From Cystobasidiopsis lactophilus (Eukaryota; Basidiomycota; Agaricostilbomycetes; Agaricostilbales; Chionosphaeraceae): a stretch of 64,000 nucleotides of DNA. This document shows positions 54,362 through 64,000 of the stretch, in pieces. The first letter of the stretch is position 1. Each line of letters opens with the position of its first letter. Under the pieces are notes generated by a model, which searched no databases, was not told the DNA's origin, and saw nothing but the letters and a program-made list of their open reading frames with translations. Both the position numbers and the translations under genes were made by a program. Where the stretch lies: the NCBI GenBank assembly GCA_001599975.1, contig BCIO01000002.1, positions 2,615,883 through 2,679,882 on the forward strand. Direction: 5' to 3'.

Positions 54362-57300
54362 CTACTCGGACAGGCTGAAACCTCGCTTGACCTGGGTGAC
54401 CGGGGAGGTGTTGGGGTCGAAGTCAACCTCGGGTGGCGGCCGGCTGGTCTGTACCCGGCCTTTTGGATTCATGAGCGCTCCTTGAGTGGTGGCATCGATG
54501 GCAAGGGAGCGAAGGTGGGCGGCCTCTGCCTCTCCGATGCCCAGCTCGTCTTGAGGCAGCCAGATGGGCTTCATTTCCTCCCAGATGGCCGGGTGCTCGA
54601 AGGCCTGATAAAGGGGGCTCGGCTCCAAGGTCCAACAAAAAATGCAGGGGCAAGACTCACATGCTCGCTTACTTCGGGATCCTCTTCTTTCGCCTCGTCT
54701 TCGCCTTCTGGGCGATCGAGCTCCTCCATGTCAAGCTCTTCGGGCTCGTCAGTCATCGGGGCGGCGTTGGTGCCAATAGCCAGCTTCTTGAGAGCGCGGA
54801 AGTGGGAGCTTTTGTTGAGCGGGTTGGCGCCAGAGACGCCGTCCTTCATCTTGTGTCCGCTTTCCTTGAGCTTGGAGTATGTCCTCGCTCCCGCTTTTCC
54901 CACGAACGCTCCTCCGCCTTTAGCTGCTCCTGCAAAAGGCTGGATACCGCCCTTGATCATCCCGGCGAATTTGGCATCCTTCTGCGCAGGGGTGTATTCT
55001 CCAGCAGCGTCGTCGATTTTCATGCCAAGGTTCAAGGGTAGGTTCTTAATGAGCGGGCCGTAGCTGGTGAAGATGAGGAGGTGGTACAGAATGGTGATGA
55101 CGATAAGCACGACCGCGAATGCGCCCTCTGGGATGGCTGAGGCACGGTTGTTGCTGTCTCGGGCGAGGAAGAAAAGCCCAGCCATGCAAAGCATCTCGAC
55201 GTAAAGACCTGGTGCGCTCTTAGAACTTGAGCGCAGATATGAGAGGCTAGTGCTTACCGGTAAAGATGTGGTGTATTGACAAGGGGAAGAACAGGCCTCC
55301 CGTCTCGCCCGCATCGGGCTGGTCGTAGACCCACGTGAACAAGTACTTATATGCAAAGGCGAATAAGATGAATGCGAAGCAGGCGAATGCGTTGATTATA
55401 GGGGCGATGACCGAGTAGGCAATCGAGATGACGGTACTGGAACGCGGATCTGGTTTAAGCTTCGGGTGCGTTTACCGCACTCACGCCACTTACAGAAGGG
55501 TCATGTTGGGAAACAGCGTTCCCCATTGGGTCGATTGCATGTTGTTTGTGGTGGACCAGACTTTGCGAGGCGTCGAAGCCAGGAGGAACAGGAAGACATA
55601 GTGCAGAGCCAGCGTGACGATTTGGACAAAGGACGAGGCGGCGCCAGACAGTCCAGTGGTGATGATGTACGTGAGGAAAAAGTTGCTGTAATTGATCGCG
55701 TGAGACAATGTTGGGCCACAATCAGTCGCAAACCTACCTGGCATCTGGAAGATTTTGGGCCAAGATGGTAACGGTGGAAGCTGGGTTTTCTGCGGGTCAA
55801 GCATGAGCAGGTGCGTGAAAGCAGAAGCAGGCCAAAGTTGTAGCTGACCTGAAATTTGTGGCAGAGAAGCGATAAGGCCGCTCGCAAGGGTGCACACGAG
55901 GAAGCCGTGAATGACAAGGAAGAGGAAGTAGCGTTTCATGAGCGACACTTCAACGAGAGATCGCAGAGGGATGCCCTCGAAGGTGGCCATAAAGCGCAAA
56001 AAGATGGGCAGGAGCAGGAAGAGAACAGCTAGAGCCACCGGAGGCAGCACGCCTTGGATGATGCCGTTGATCGGGACCGGCAGCTTGCAAAGCCACGCAA
56101 TCCAGCTGTATTTAATACACAGTTGGTTGACATTGGACAGCAGGGCGACGAAGGCGACTGGGAATGTCCATGCGATGACCAAGCCGATTGTCGCCGCCCA
56201 AGAGATGATGTAGCGGATCTTTTGCTGATAGGGATTTATGCCGAGGTTGTTGAAGATCACATCTTCCGAAGCGACCTCGGTGTATCTGTCAGACATCCGG
56301 AGCGGCAAGTGATGCATGAGCGACTGCTGAAAGATGTGCGCTCCGATTTGCGAGTTGAAGCGGATGAAGGCGGACGAGTCGGGTGGGCGCTTGTCGACCT
56401 CATTGCGCTCCGCTTTGAGCGCGTCAGACACGGTGACCAGTTGAGCCTTGATGTAGTCGATCTTGTCCGTCTTGATGCCGAAGAAGGGCAAGGGCAGCTT
56501 CTTGTTGATGCGAACGGTGGGTCGGTCCTTGCGATCGACCAGCTGGTCCGTCAAGTTGCCATCCTTTTCAGGGTCATACGACTTGAAGTAGCGTTCCGTA
56601 TTGTTTTCTGGCGCCGTTGCTTTACGGTAGTGTTCCGTGTTGCCTTCTGGCGCCGGTGATTCACCGTAGTGGTCCGTGTTGCTGTCTGGCGCCGGTGCTT
56701 CACCAGTCGGTGCCGACTTCTTGACTGCCTTCTGGTGCTCCTTTTCCATCTTGGTCTCGCCCTTCCGCCTCTGATTCACTGCTTTTTTGATCAAGCTCGT
56801 CTCTGCAGACTCTAGCTGTCCGCAGAGTTTGGTCTGTTCGGCGTAGAGCTTCGGCAAGCGAGAGCCGATGTTGCGGACCAGCCAGATGCGCTCGTAAGAC
56901 CCGGGCATGTACTCTGACAGCTTTGCAAGGGCTTTTTCGTTCCTGAACTCGGGCGGGAGGCCGGTGACGAGGACGGTCTTGCTCTGCGGCAGGACCAAGT
57001 GCTGGCGGGACGAAAGAAACTCGTGGCGAAGCGTCACGAACTCTCTCATCTCCTTCCATATGAGGTAGAACACCCAGAACGTGAAAGCGTAGAGCAGAAT
57101 GAGGGGCAGGGCGTATCGAGTCTGTTTGCCGGTCGAGACATCTGGGCTCGTCGTCAACCTTGAGGCTTCCAGCAAACTGAAAGGGGACACGTACTGCCAA
57201 AGGTCAACTTGTAAAGTCCTTGCTTGTCGCCTTGACCCGTGCCATAGACCTGTCCGCCGCTGGATCTCAGAATTCGAGATAGGAGGGAGAGGAGCAAGGC

Positions 57301-57796
57301 CGCCCACCGGCAGGAGCAAGATCCAAGACACCACCCACAATGGGCCAAAAATCCAGATCTGGAGGTACAGATACCTCAGGAACATGTAGGCCTGACGAAC
57401 CCAAGGGCGGTCAGCTCCCCTATCACGCAAGGCCATGTCTGAAGCTTAAACGCACATCAAGGCCATTCTTGCTGATGACGTCCTTGCTGTCCGCCCTCCA
57501 TATCGTAATGACCCAGCCAAACAGAGACCTGGGCAAGGCTGCCACCCGGTCCTTTGCCAACAGCGGAATGTACGTGCGCGGCTGGTAGATGATGGGAAAG
57601 GCGCGAAAGATGAGGGCGAAGACGCCGACTTCCACCGAGGCCACAATGAGGTTGGTGACCAAGCTAGTCACAAAGGACTGCGTCGACACCGATTTGGCGA
57701 CATCTGAGGACGAGGCGCCACTTGAATGCGGCCAAGCCCAAAATCAGCGTCATAGCGAGTGGGATCTCCAGGGCCAGCGACTCACGTATTGCTCAT
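54362..57796 (-). CDS. CSC1/TMEM63-type osmosensitive cation channel (DUF221)
   Basis: Ten to eleven membrane helices of the hyperosmolality-gated channel family. About nine exons. The first has MSNT only; a 60-nt-type intron joins it to GASSSDVAKSVSTQSFVTSL. Next come VEVGVFALIFRAFPIIYQPR, YMFLRYLYLQIWIFGPLWVV, QTRYALPLILLYAFTFWVFY, then a long cytosolic loop with TVLVTGLPPEFRNEKALAKL and RPTVRINKKLPLPFFGIKTD. The channel core has ISWAATIGLVIAWTFPVAFV, GVLPPVALAVLFLLLPIFLR, FLFLVIHGFLVCTLASGLIA, and FFLTYIITTGLSGAASSFVQ. Later helices end before a cytosolic tail with ELDMEELDRPEGEDE. A 39-bp unit repeated three times (56589-56705) expands the cytosolic loop. Closest to RSN1/PHM7-like members by overall plan. 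Confidence 0.9.
56589..56705 (-). repeat. Three in-frame copies of a 39-bp unit in the channel gene
   Basis: Period is exactly 39 bp (56589, 56628, 56667). It encodes a 13-residue motif of the form AP-E/D-x-NT-E/D-x-Y, seen as APAPDSNTDHYGE, SPAPEGNTEHYRK and TAPENNTERYFK, inserted in the cytosolic loop before the conserved SYDPEKDG. Confidence 0.88.
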
Positions 57797-58150
57797 GTCG
57801 CCCACTCCCAGCTACACAACTAAGCACAAAGAACAAACTCGAAGCGGCGGAGGCCGGGCACTGGAGCGGATGTCGGCGGCGGAAGAAAGAGATGCAAAAA
57901 AGCAACAAAGGTGGCCGCTTGGCGGCAAATGATGGGACTTCGGTTCAGCTCATCTCAGACCCTTAGACTCTCTCGCAGCAGCTTTAGAGCTACAGGGTGT
58001 GGTCGACAAGCCCAATGTCCGCGATAAATGACACGCTGCTAATATTTATGCATTTCCATTCTACATCAAACGGGCTTGCTGAATGCTACATATGCATATG
58101 AAGTGAGCTGCAAGAAGCAATAGAGAACCAGGAGAATGAATCGCACCGCA
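57797..58150. other. Intergenic between two minus-strand genes
   Basis: Promoter of the channel gene and 3' region of the fucosyltransferase-like copy A. The part at about 58070-58110 is similar to 60730-60770 behind copy B. Confidence 0.45.
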
Positions 58151-59743
58151 TTAGAACTGATGATGCTCCGACCGCCGTGCGCCACGAAACTGCCTGCGCG
58201 CAAACACCCGACCAGAGTAGGTGGAGAACTTGTTGCCGAGAAAATGGACAGCTCTGGGGTCGTCCAAGATGGCCAGGTCAACCATAGACGGTGCAAACAG
58301 GCCGAACGTCCTGTTCGAAGGGTAACGTTTGAGAAGCACGCCACCGTCAGAGATTCGAAGCTGACCTGTAAGTGTCCAGTTCGGTGTGGTTGACGACAAC
58401 ATAGCTACGCTCTTCGAAGGCTTGTAGCTCCGCGGCGTCCTCGGTGTTGGAAGCGATCACCATTTGGCAAGGGGCTTCTGAGCGGGCTGCGCTCTGAACC
58501 ACCAGGCCACCGCACGCCCCTTCGTGCACCTTTTCGATAAGCTCCGTTGCTTGCTCTAAAGTAGGGTAACAATGTTGAAGCTCGCTGGCGTGGGAAGCTT
58601 CGCAGTATTCCTTGAAGTCGCCGCGTCTAAAGTGAACGGCGGCGAAAGGCGGGACGTCGCCGATATTGGACGCGAAGTCGGTCTCGCTGAGGATGGCAAC
58701 GATTTGGTCGGTAGATATGTCGCGGGAGAGGAGGTGGCTCAGGCGCTCGGCCCAACTTCCGGCAATGTGCATGGCAGAAGTCTTGAGGAAAATCTTCGAA
58801 GCCGCTTGGAGCCATGGCTGATAGCTCAGTCGGCCCTCGAACTGTCTGTAGAGCCCAGGTGGGCTGGACCGAATGCGCGAAAAGGTTGAAGTGACGCAGA
58901 CCACTTTGTCGTCGGCGTCCTGTTGCAAGAAATCGACCAGCTCGTCGAACTGCAAAAACGGTCGCTCTTCTGTGTAGCCGGCTGTCAAGTTGACCTTCCA
59001 GTTGAGTCGTTTCGCCAAGAGCCTGAAGACAGACGATCCCCATGGCGCCTCCTTGACGCCGGCGTCCATCCGTCCAGGCGCGTTGTGGCAACTAAGGTAG
59101 CCATCTTCGCTGGGAAGCAGCTGCCGCTTCAGCGCTTCGTCAAAGTCGATCGTTTTGACGTCCAACGTCTTGAAGTCCAGGAAGTTAGACCATTCTCGGG
59201 TTTCTGTCGGGGGAAACCGACTGAGCGCAAATCCCGCGCCACTTGGAAACCCTGACCCACGGCCTAGATCCGTTCCATTGTAGTGATAGGAAGCGATGTG
59301 AGGTGGGACAATGAGCGTCCGGTTTAGAGCTTGGGCGATCATCAAGCCTTCGATGACGGCTGTTGTAGGAAATAGTGAGCTTTGATTCTCTCATAAATCA
59401 TGCAGCATACTGTGCAACTGATTAATGTTCCCACCAGTCGGGAAGGCGACAAAGAAGCGTTCGCGATCGTCGGGATCAGCCAAAACCGGCGGGACGACGT
59501 TCTCGACTGGGAGTCGGTCAGGCAAGTGCAAAGGCCAAACCAACGGGCGGTGTAGGAACCAGACACTGGTCATGCAAAGGGCTCCAATTGCCAACAGGAC
59601 CTTGGATCCCTTCTTCTTGTTCCTTGTTGCGGTCCAGGCTGGTGCCGGAGCGTGGGCTGGATCTGAGCGGGCGAGTGTTAAGCCGACAATGCGCGCATGG
59701 AGACCAACGAGGAGGCCTTACCCATTGTAATTTTCGTGTTCAT
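58151..59743 (-). CDS. O-fucosyltransferase-like protein, copy A (type II membrane)
   Basis: Predicted Golgi or ER glycosyltransferase of the GDP-fucose protein O-fucosyltransferase-like superfamily. Four exons. A tiny first exon (MNTKITM) is spliced to DPAHAPAPAWTATRNKKKGS and the signal-anchor helix VLLAIGALCMTSVWFLH. GGNINQLHTVIEGLMIAQAL, NRTLIVPP, and FAAVHFRRGDFKEYC are the conserved donor-binding parts. IASNTEDAAELQAFEERSYV, VVNHTELDTYR and a last exon with VDLAILDDPRAVHFLGNKFS follow. The protein ends HHQF at 58151. It is a tandem duplicate of the gene at 60819-62398 with the same exon layout. The acceptor protein is unknown. Confidence 0.82.
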
Positions 59744-60818
59744 TGGTTTAAAGTTAAAGCCGTGGCGAGGGCTGTGATACTCCTCGTGAGAACGCTGCCC
59801 AAAGAAAAGAGGGCTCTAGCAGAACAGCTCGCCGCCAGTTGCACTCACAATCGCTTGCTTAACTCGTCTCCGTGAGTCATTAGTTGGTTGAGACCGAAAG
59901 AGCGGTCGAAGGCTGGGTCCCAGGATCTTGACGACTGGGCAAGGTTTCACCGAAGTCCGCGCACTGAATTTGCTGTGGCGGCACCTTTTGCTTACCAACA
60001 CATCTTGTTTGGCGTTGAAGCGTTGTTCTGTAGGCAGCAAAGGGCGCTCAGCGGATTGGGGCTTTTGTCGAGTTTTTGGACATTTAACAGGAATTGGCAA
60101 TTGAAAGCAGAACGCCCAGTCGACAGTACTAGTCTGTTAAATAGACCTAATTCGTCCATCCAAAACCAAAGAGCGGAGTCCCCGAGTAGTAGCTGGATGT
60201 CGGGGCGGTCGATAGCCTAGATTCCTGGGGAATTCGGCCGTTTGTTGCGCCAAGAAAGGAAAGCGTCAGCTTCACAGAGGCAACAGCAGTGGTAGGTGGT
60301 CTCAAGCAACCAACAACGCAATGAAACAAATGGGACGATTTGAAAGGATGCGAATGCGGTCAAAGTCAAGCTTGAAGTTGAAGGAGCGTCGAGTCGAGTC
60401 AGTCGAGCATGTGTGCTCCTTACAGATGCACGTTGAAGGGACTGGTGTATCGCTTTCAGGGTGGTCAATTGAAGGATCCCTCGAGCCATCAAAGCTTGGC
60501 ACTGAAGTGTGCGTTGGAGAAGAACGCGTTTAAAGGTGCGAGGTGCAGGCTGAGGCACTGAGGTGGCAAGATTGTGGGACTTGAATCAGCGTGCAGTGGC
60601 CTTAAAGTGCTCCAAAACTATTCATTGCTCCTTAGATTGCGGGCCAAAGCCAGGGAAGCAAAACGATCAACGCCTGCGATTGACGGCCAAATCTCCTCTG
60701 TCGCTAAGCATCCCAAAGCTATCATGCATGCATCGAAAGTCGCTTGATGAACGCTGCATATACGCAAGAAGTGAGTTGGGCGAAAGAGCCAAAGAAGCAG
60801 AGTGAGAAAGCGCACCTT
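59744..60818. other. Spacer between tandem copies
   Basis: About 1.1 kb. The last 80 bp resemble the 3' flank of copy A, showing that the duplication took in the 3' region. The rest has no recognisable coding content. Confidence 0.45.
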
Positions 60819-62398
60819 CTAAAATTGGTGGCGTTCCTTTACGCCCCGGAAAAGCCGGCGCGCAAAAACCCAAGCAGAATAAGTGGAGAACTTGTTGCCC
60901 AGGAACTGGACAGCTCTGGGGTCATCCAAAATGGCCATGTCGACCAGGCTTGCGGCGAACAGGCCCATAGCGCTGTGCGAACAAATGCGTGAGAACCCAA
61001 CTGCTCTCTTCTAACTCTTGGAAACGAACCTGTACGTATCCAGCTCGGTGTGATTGACGACAACGTAGCGTCTCTCTTTCAAATGCCCGGAGCTCGGCAG
61101 CGTCTTCCGTATTGGATGCGATCACCACCTGGCACGGCGCTTCGATGTTGCCTGGGTTCTCGTGCGCCAGGTCACTGCAAGCCTCCTCATACACATTTCC
61201 GATGAGATCCATCGCTTGCGTCAAGGTGGGGTAGCAGGCCTGCAGCTCATTCGGGTGATACTCTTGGCAGTATTCCTTGAAGTCACCCCTTCTGAAGTGA
61301 ACGGCAGCGAAGGGTGAGACGTCGCTGGAGCTGTGCACAAAGTCGAGCTCGCCGAGGGTCGAAAGGACCTGGTCGGTGGAGACGTCGCGGGAGAGGAGGT
61401 GGCTCAGGCGCTCGGCCCAAGTCCCGGTGATGTGCATGGCCGAAGTCTTGAGGAAGATCTTGGAGGCCACCTGGAGCCAGGGTTGGTAGTTGATGCTGCC
61501 CTCAAACTTGCGGTATAGGCCAGGCGGGCTGGACCGGATGTGTGCGAAGGTGGAGGCCAAGCACACCACTTTGTCGTCGTCCTTTTGCAAGAAATCGACC
61601 AGCTCGTCAAATAGCAGGAACGGCCGCGCTTCCGTGTAGCCGGGTGTTATGTTGAGCTTCCAGTTGAGCCGATGCATTAAAATTCGAAGGTCAGTCGAGC
61701 CCCACGACGCCTCCTTAAGGCCAGCGTCCATGACTCCAGGCGCGTTGTGGCAAATGAGATAGCCATTCTTGGCCGAGCTTGGAAGCAGATGTCGCTTGAG
61801 TGCCTCTCCAAAGTCGATCGTCTTGACGTTGTCGTCCAAAGTCTTGAAATCGAGGAATTCGGACCATTCTCGAGTGTCTGCCGGAACAGCTTTGGGCACA
61901 GAAGCAAAGCTCAAAGGGGGAAATTGCGCACGGCCGTGATCCATCCCCATGTAATGGGTCGAAGCAACACGAGGAGGGACGATGAGAGTCCTGTTCAGAG
62001 CTTGGGCGATCATCAGGGCTTCGATAACGCCTGATCTCGGGTTGAATAAGCGCAGGCCGCACCCAGAGGACGTTTCCAACGCACCATGGAGCTGATTTAG
62101 GCCTCCTCCAGACGGAAAAGTGGTCAAGTACCGTTCTTCTTGATCTGGATTTGGGGTAGAGCTGTTGGAAGTGGCAGGGTGGTTGGCCGAGGGCCAGTCG
62201 ACAGCATTCCAGTTGTGCAGAACCCAAATGCTGCCAACCAAAATGGCGCCGATGCTTAACAGCAGCCTGAAGTAGCCTTTCTTCTTGTAGTTCGAGTTTG
62301 TCGTGGCCCAAGCCGGTGGAGGAGCTCGGGACGGTTGTTCTGGAGCCAAGCTGTCAGATCGTGTGGACTCCTGCCCTTGCGGAAGCCGCCTTACCCAT
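60819..62398 (-). CDS. O-fucosyltransferase-like protein, copy B, frameshifted near its 3' end
   Basis: Same plan as copy A: short first exon (M), EQPSRAPPPAWATTNSNYKK, signal anchor LLLSIGAILVGSIWVLHNW, GGGLNQLHGVIEALMIAQAL, NRTLIVPPRVAS, FAAVHFRRGDFKEYCQEY. At IASNTEDAAELRAFE the frame parts from copy A because of one extra base in a GA-rich run at about 61068-61082. As written, the frame goes on with unrelated residues to a stop at 60922. Downstream sequence still carries the splice joint and last exon (MGLFAASLVDMAILDDPRAV, stop at 60819) with conserved residues. So either this copy recently lost its normal end, or the extra base is a sequence error. Confidence 0.75.
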
Positions 62399-62964
62399 CA
62401 GATTTTCAGTCCCAGCATAATCTGAGGCAGAGCCAGGGTGAATGCTGTGTCACGAATTGTGAGACTGTTGACAGCTGAACAAATGCCACGCTCACCCTCG
62501 CTCGCTGGCTGCCTCGTCGTACATCATCGTCGCTCGCTGTCGAAAGAGAGTCTCCAAACGCAAAAGCAGCATGACGGGAAGAGGGATATTATCACAGTCC
62601 TGGACAGCAAAAAAAGAGGGTTCGCCGCTCGCCGCTCTCTGACACAAAAGTGACAGCACATTTTCGGATGCCTGTGCACTCCTTCTTGCTTCACACCTTA
62701 AACTTCAAGAGTCACCTTAAACTTCAAGAGTCACACAAGTGCTCCAGTGTGGTAAGGTTGGAGGCTTGCTTACATTGCAAGCAAAGTCCATAAAATCGAA
62801 ATGTTCAATAAAAAGCAACATGTGTGCAACGCCAAAGCTTGTACACGCCAATGAACTTTTCTGTGTACAGCAGGCGTGAAAAAGAAGGCATTCAGTTGCC
62901 GCCGCAGGGTGTAAAAAGATATGCGACCCACCATTCCACCAAATCGCAAGGGGCCATATTTGAC
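62399..62964. other. Intergenic
   Basis: About 570 bp; has a direct repeat CACCTTAAACTTCAAGAGTCA in two adjacent copies at about 62694-62734. Otherwise nothing. Confidence 0.45.
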
Positions 62965-63403
62965 TCAAGGAGCGGTGGTGGACGCATCGACCAACTCTGC
63001 GGCTTGTGTGGTGAAGTCGATTTGCTTCTTGCAGGTCGAGCGGCAGAAGGCTTGAACGGTAGCTGGAGCACAAGTGGGCCAGTAAGCATCTGCCGTTCAT
63101 CAAACAAGAGGGGACGATCAAACGCACTCTGGGCATCTTTCTGGAACTCGCAGACTTGGAAGACCTTCGGGTTCTTGCGGTGGGTGGCCTTGGCCACAGC
63201 TCTGGTAGAAATTGACGGCAGTCAGATCTGCGCTCCAGCGCTCGAGCCATGGCAAGGGAGGCAACGCACGCAACACAGGCATGCTTCCACTCTGCACAGG
63301 TAGTCGAAGCCAAATCTTTGACATAGACAGTCTCGCGATAATCAAAAGCGGCTGCGGATGAGGCTGCGACAAGGCCGAGCGCGACAAAAGCTGGGAAGCG
63401 CAT
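62965..63403 (-). CDS. Small secreted Cys-rich protein
   Basis: The start at 63403 gives a signal peptide (MRFPAFVALGLVAASSAAA). The mature part reads FDYRETVYVKDLASTTCAEW, KHACVAC, then after an intron ATHRKNPKVFQVCEFQKDAQ, and after a second intron AYWPTCAPATVQAFCRSTCK with a stop at 62965, total 107 residues. The seven Cys are spread over the protein, which suggests disulfides and secretion, and the size fits an effector-like or wall-linked small protein. The second intron is only 38 nt (GTGCGT...CAG); the first is 77 nt with a CTGAC branch. Joined length is an exact multiple of three. No family recognised. Confidence 0.6.
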
Positions 63404-63789
63404 GCTGGTTTGTTGCTGACAAGAACTCGGGCGGACGTATCAAAAGAGCGTGGGTTGTGTAAAAGAGTGACGACAGAGGAACTCTTGGCTTGGCTGTGGA
63501 CGTTGCGGAAAGAGCGTTGTTTACTTCTAGAGGAGCGCGCATAAGCGGCGGAGCAATACACGCGCGGCTGTTGGCCTAATGAAGCCGCCAACGTTCTTCA
63601 AGCTTGGAGGCTGCGGGCGTTGTTCTCTGTCGGGGATGAAGGAGACGCACTACTGAAGAAGACGCGTCTTGCCAGGCGGGAAGTGGGCGAGCGGCACCGA
63701 GGCCGGCTACAAGGCAAAATGCTAAGTGCTAGGATTACACTGGTGAAATGGTGAAAGTACACGCTATGTTTCTAATTGGGGGAGAGAAC
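63404..63789. other. Intergenic
   Basis: Promoter of the Cys-rich gene and 3' region of the acyltransferase gene. Nothing else seen. Confidence 0.4.
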
Positions 63790-64000
63790 TCAAGCCTTGA
63801 GGATGCCCTTGGCCTCCCATTGAGCCTTCACTTTTTCGAGGAGCTCGTCCTTGGCCACGAAGCGCTGCTCCAGCCATTTGCCGAGAGCTTGCGGGTCGCT
63901 TGGCAAGTCGCTGATGGCAAATCTACAGCAGGGGATCAGCAGCTGCAATTGAGATGAAGAGGGGGTTGTCCACCTCTGAATGTCGATCTGCCAATGCCAG
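63790..64000 (-). CDS. Lysophospholipid acyltransferase-like protein, C-terminal end (partial)
   Basis: Only the last two exons are in the window. They read WHWQIDIQR spliced (intron about 50 nt ending TGTAG) to FAISDLPSDPQALGKWLEQR and FVAKDELLEKVKAQWEAKG, ending ILKA at 63790. The RRF-x-I-x-x-LP and WL-x-x-RF-x-x-KDELL pattern is that of the C-terminal part of AGPAT3-5/CST26-like acyltransferases. The catalytic HX4D part is to the right of the window. Confidence 0.65.
   Translation of the reverse strand, partial: WHWQIDIQRWTTPSSSQLQLLIPCCRFAISDLPSDPQALGKWLEQRFVAKDELLEKVKAQWEAKGILKA

Overview
The window is nuclear DNA of a filamentous or yeast-like fungus, very probably a basidiomycete. Almost every gene is split by short GT-AG introns, mostly 50-75 nt, often with a CTGAC-like branch site. 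The lineage call rests on a STE50/UBC2-type adaptor carrying SAM, RA and two SH3 domains (an architecture known from basidiomycetes), a DUF6534-like membrane protein, and a LOV-PAS photoreceptor of the White Collar-1 type. I see no rRNA, tRNA, CRISPR array, phage or retro-element. About 34 protein genes lie close together on both strands.

Layout, left to right. An MSB2-like signalling mucin (minus, cut by the left edge), a HINT-type HIT hydrolase (minus), a 2-oxoglutarate oxygenase (plus), tRNA-splicing endonuclease subunit SEN34 (minus), an F-box/LRR protein (plus), and a Ser/Pro-rich unknown (minus). Then the WC-1 photoreceptor and pyruvate dehydrogenase kinase (both plus), an HD-domain phosphohydrolase (minus), SPO11 with a long acidic N-terminal extension (minus), a PITH protein (minus) divergent from a GH18 chitinase (plus), a secreted calcineurin-like phosphoesterase (minus), a GET5/UBL4A-like protein (plus), a glutamine-rich coiled-coil protein (plus), a small unrecognised gene and a multi-pass membrane protein (plus). 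A GFA-type protein (minus), a SET protein (plus), a probably broken secreted-protein gene and an ankyrin-MYND protein (both minus) follow. Next are a coiled-coil unknown and NOC3 (plus), the UBC2/STE50 adaptor and ornithine aminotransferase (minus), a non-autonomous DNA transposon, a BRO1-domain protein and protein phosphatase 1 (plus). The window ends with a run of minus-strand genes: a CSC1/TMEM63 channel, two tandem O-fucosyltransferase-like genes, a small Cys-rich secreted protein and the tail of an acyltransferase.

The genes are mostly unrelated housekeeping and signalling functions, as usual for a fungal chromosome arm. Two of them, the MSB2-like mucin and the UBC2/STE50 adaptor, belong to the same MAPK input route in other fungi, but they lie over 40 kb apart and the co-location may be chance.

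The clearest structural novelty is an 892-bp element at 48368-49259. It has imperfect terminal inverted repeats of about 27 bp, 9-bp direct repeats at both flanks, and an interior made of short palindromic and tandem words with no transposase. It looks like a Mutator-type MITE. Other points of interest are a 14-nt microexon, a GC-AG intron cutting a HIT motif, two convergent genes whose stop codons share one CTAG, a frameshifted duplicate gene, and candidate very short introns of 33-38 nt. Exon joints were worked out by eye from splice signals, frame and family motifs; none has transcript support here.
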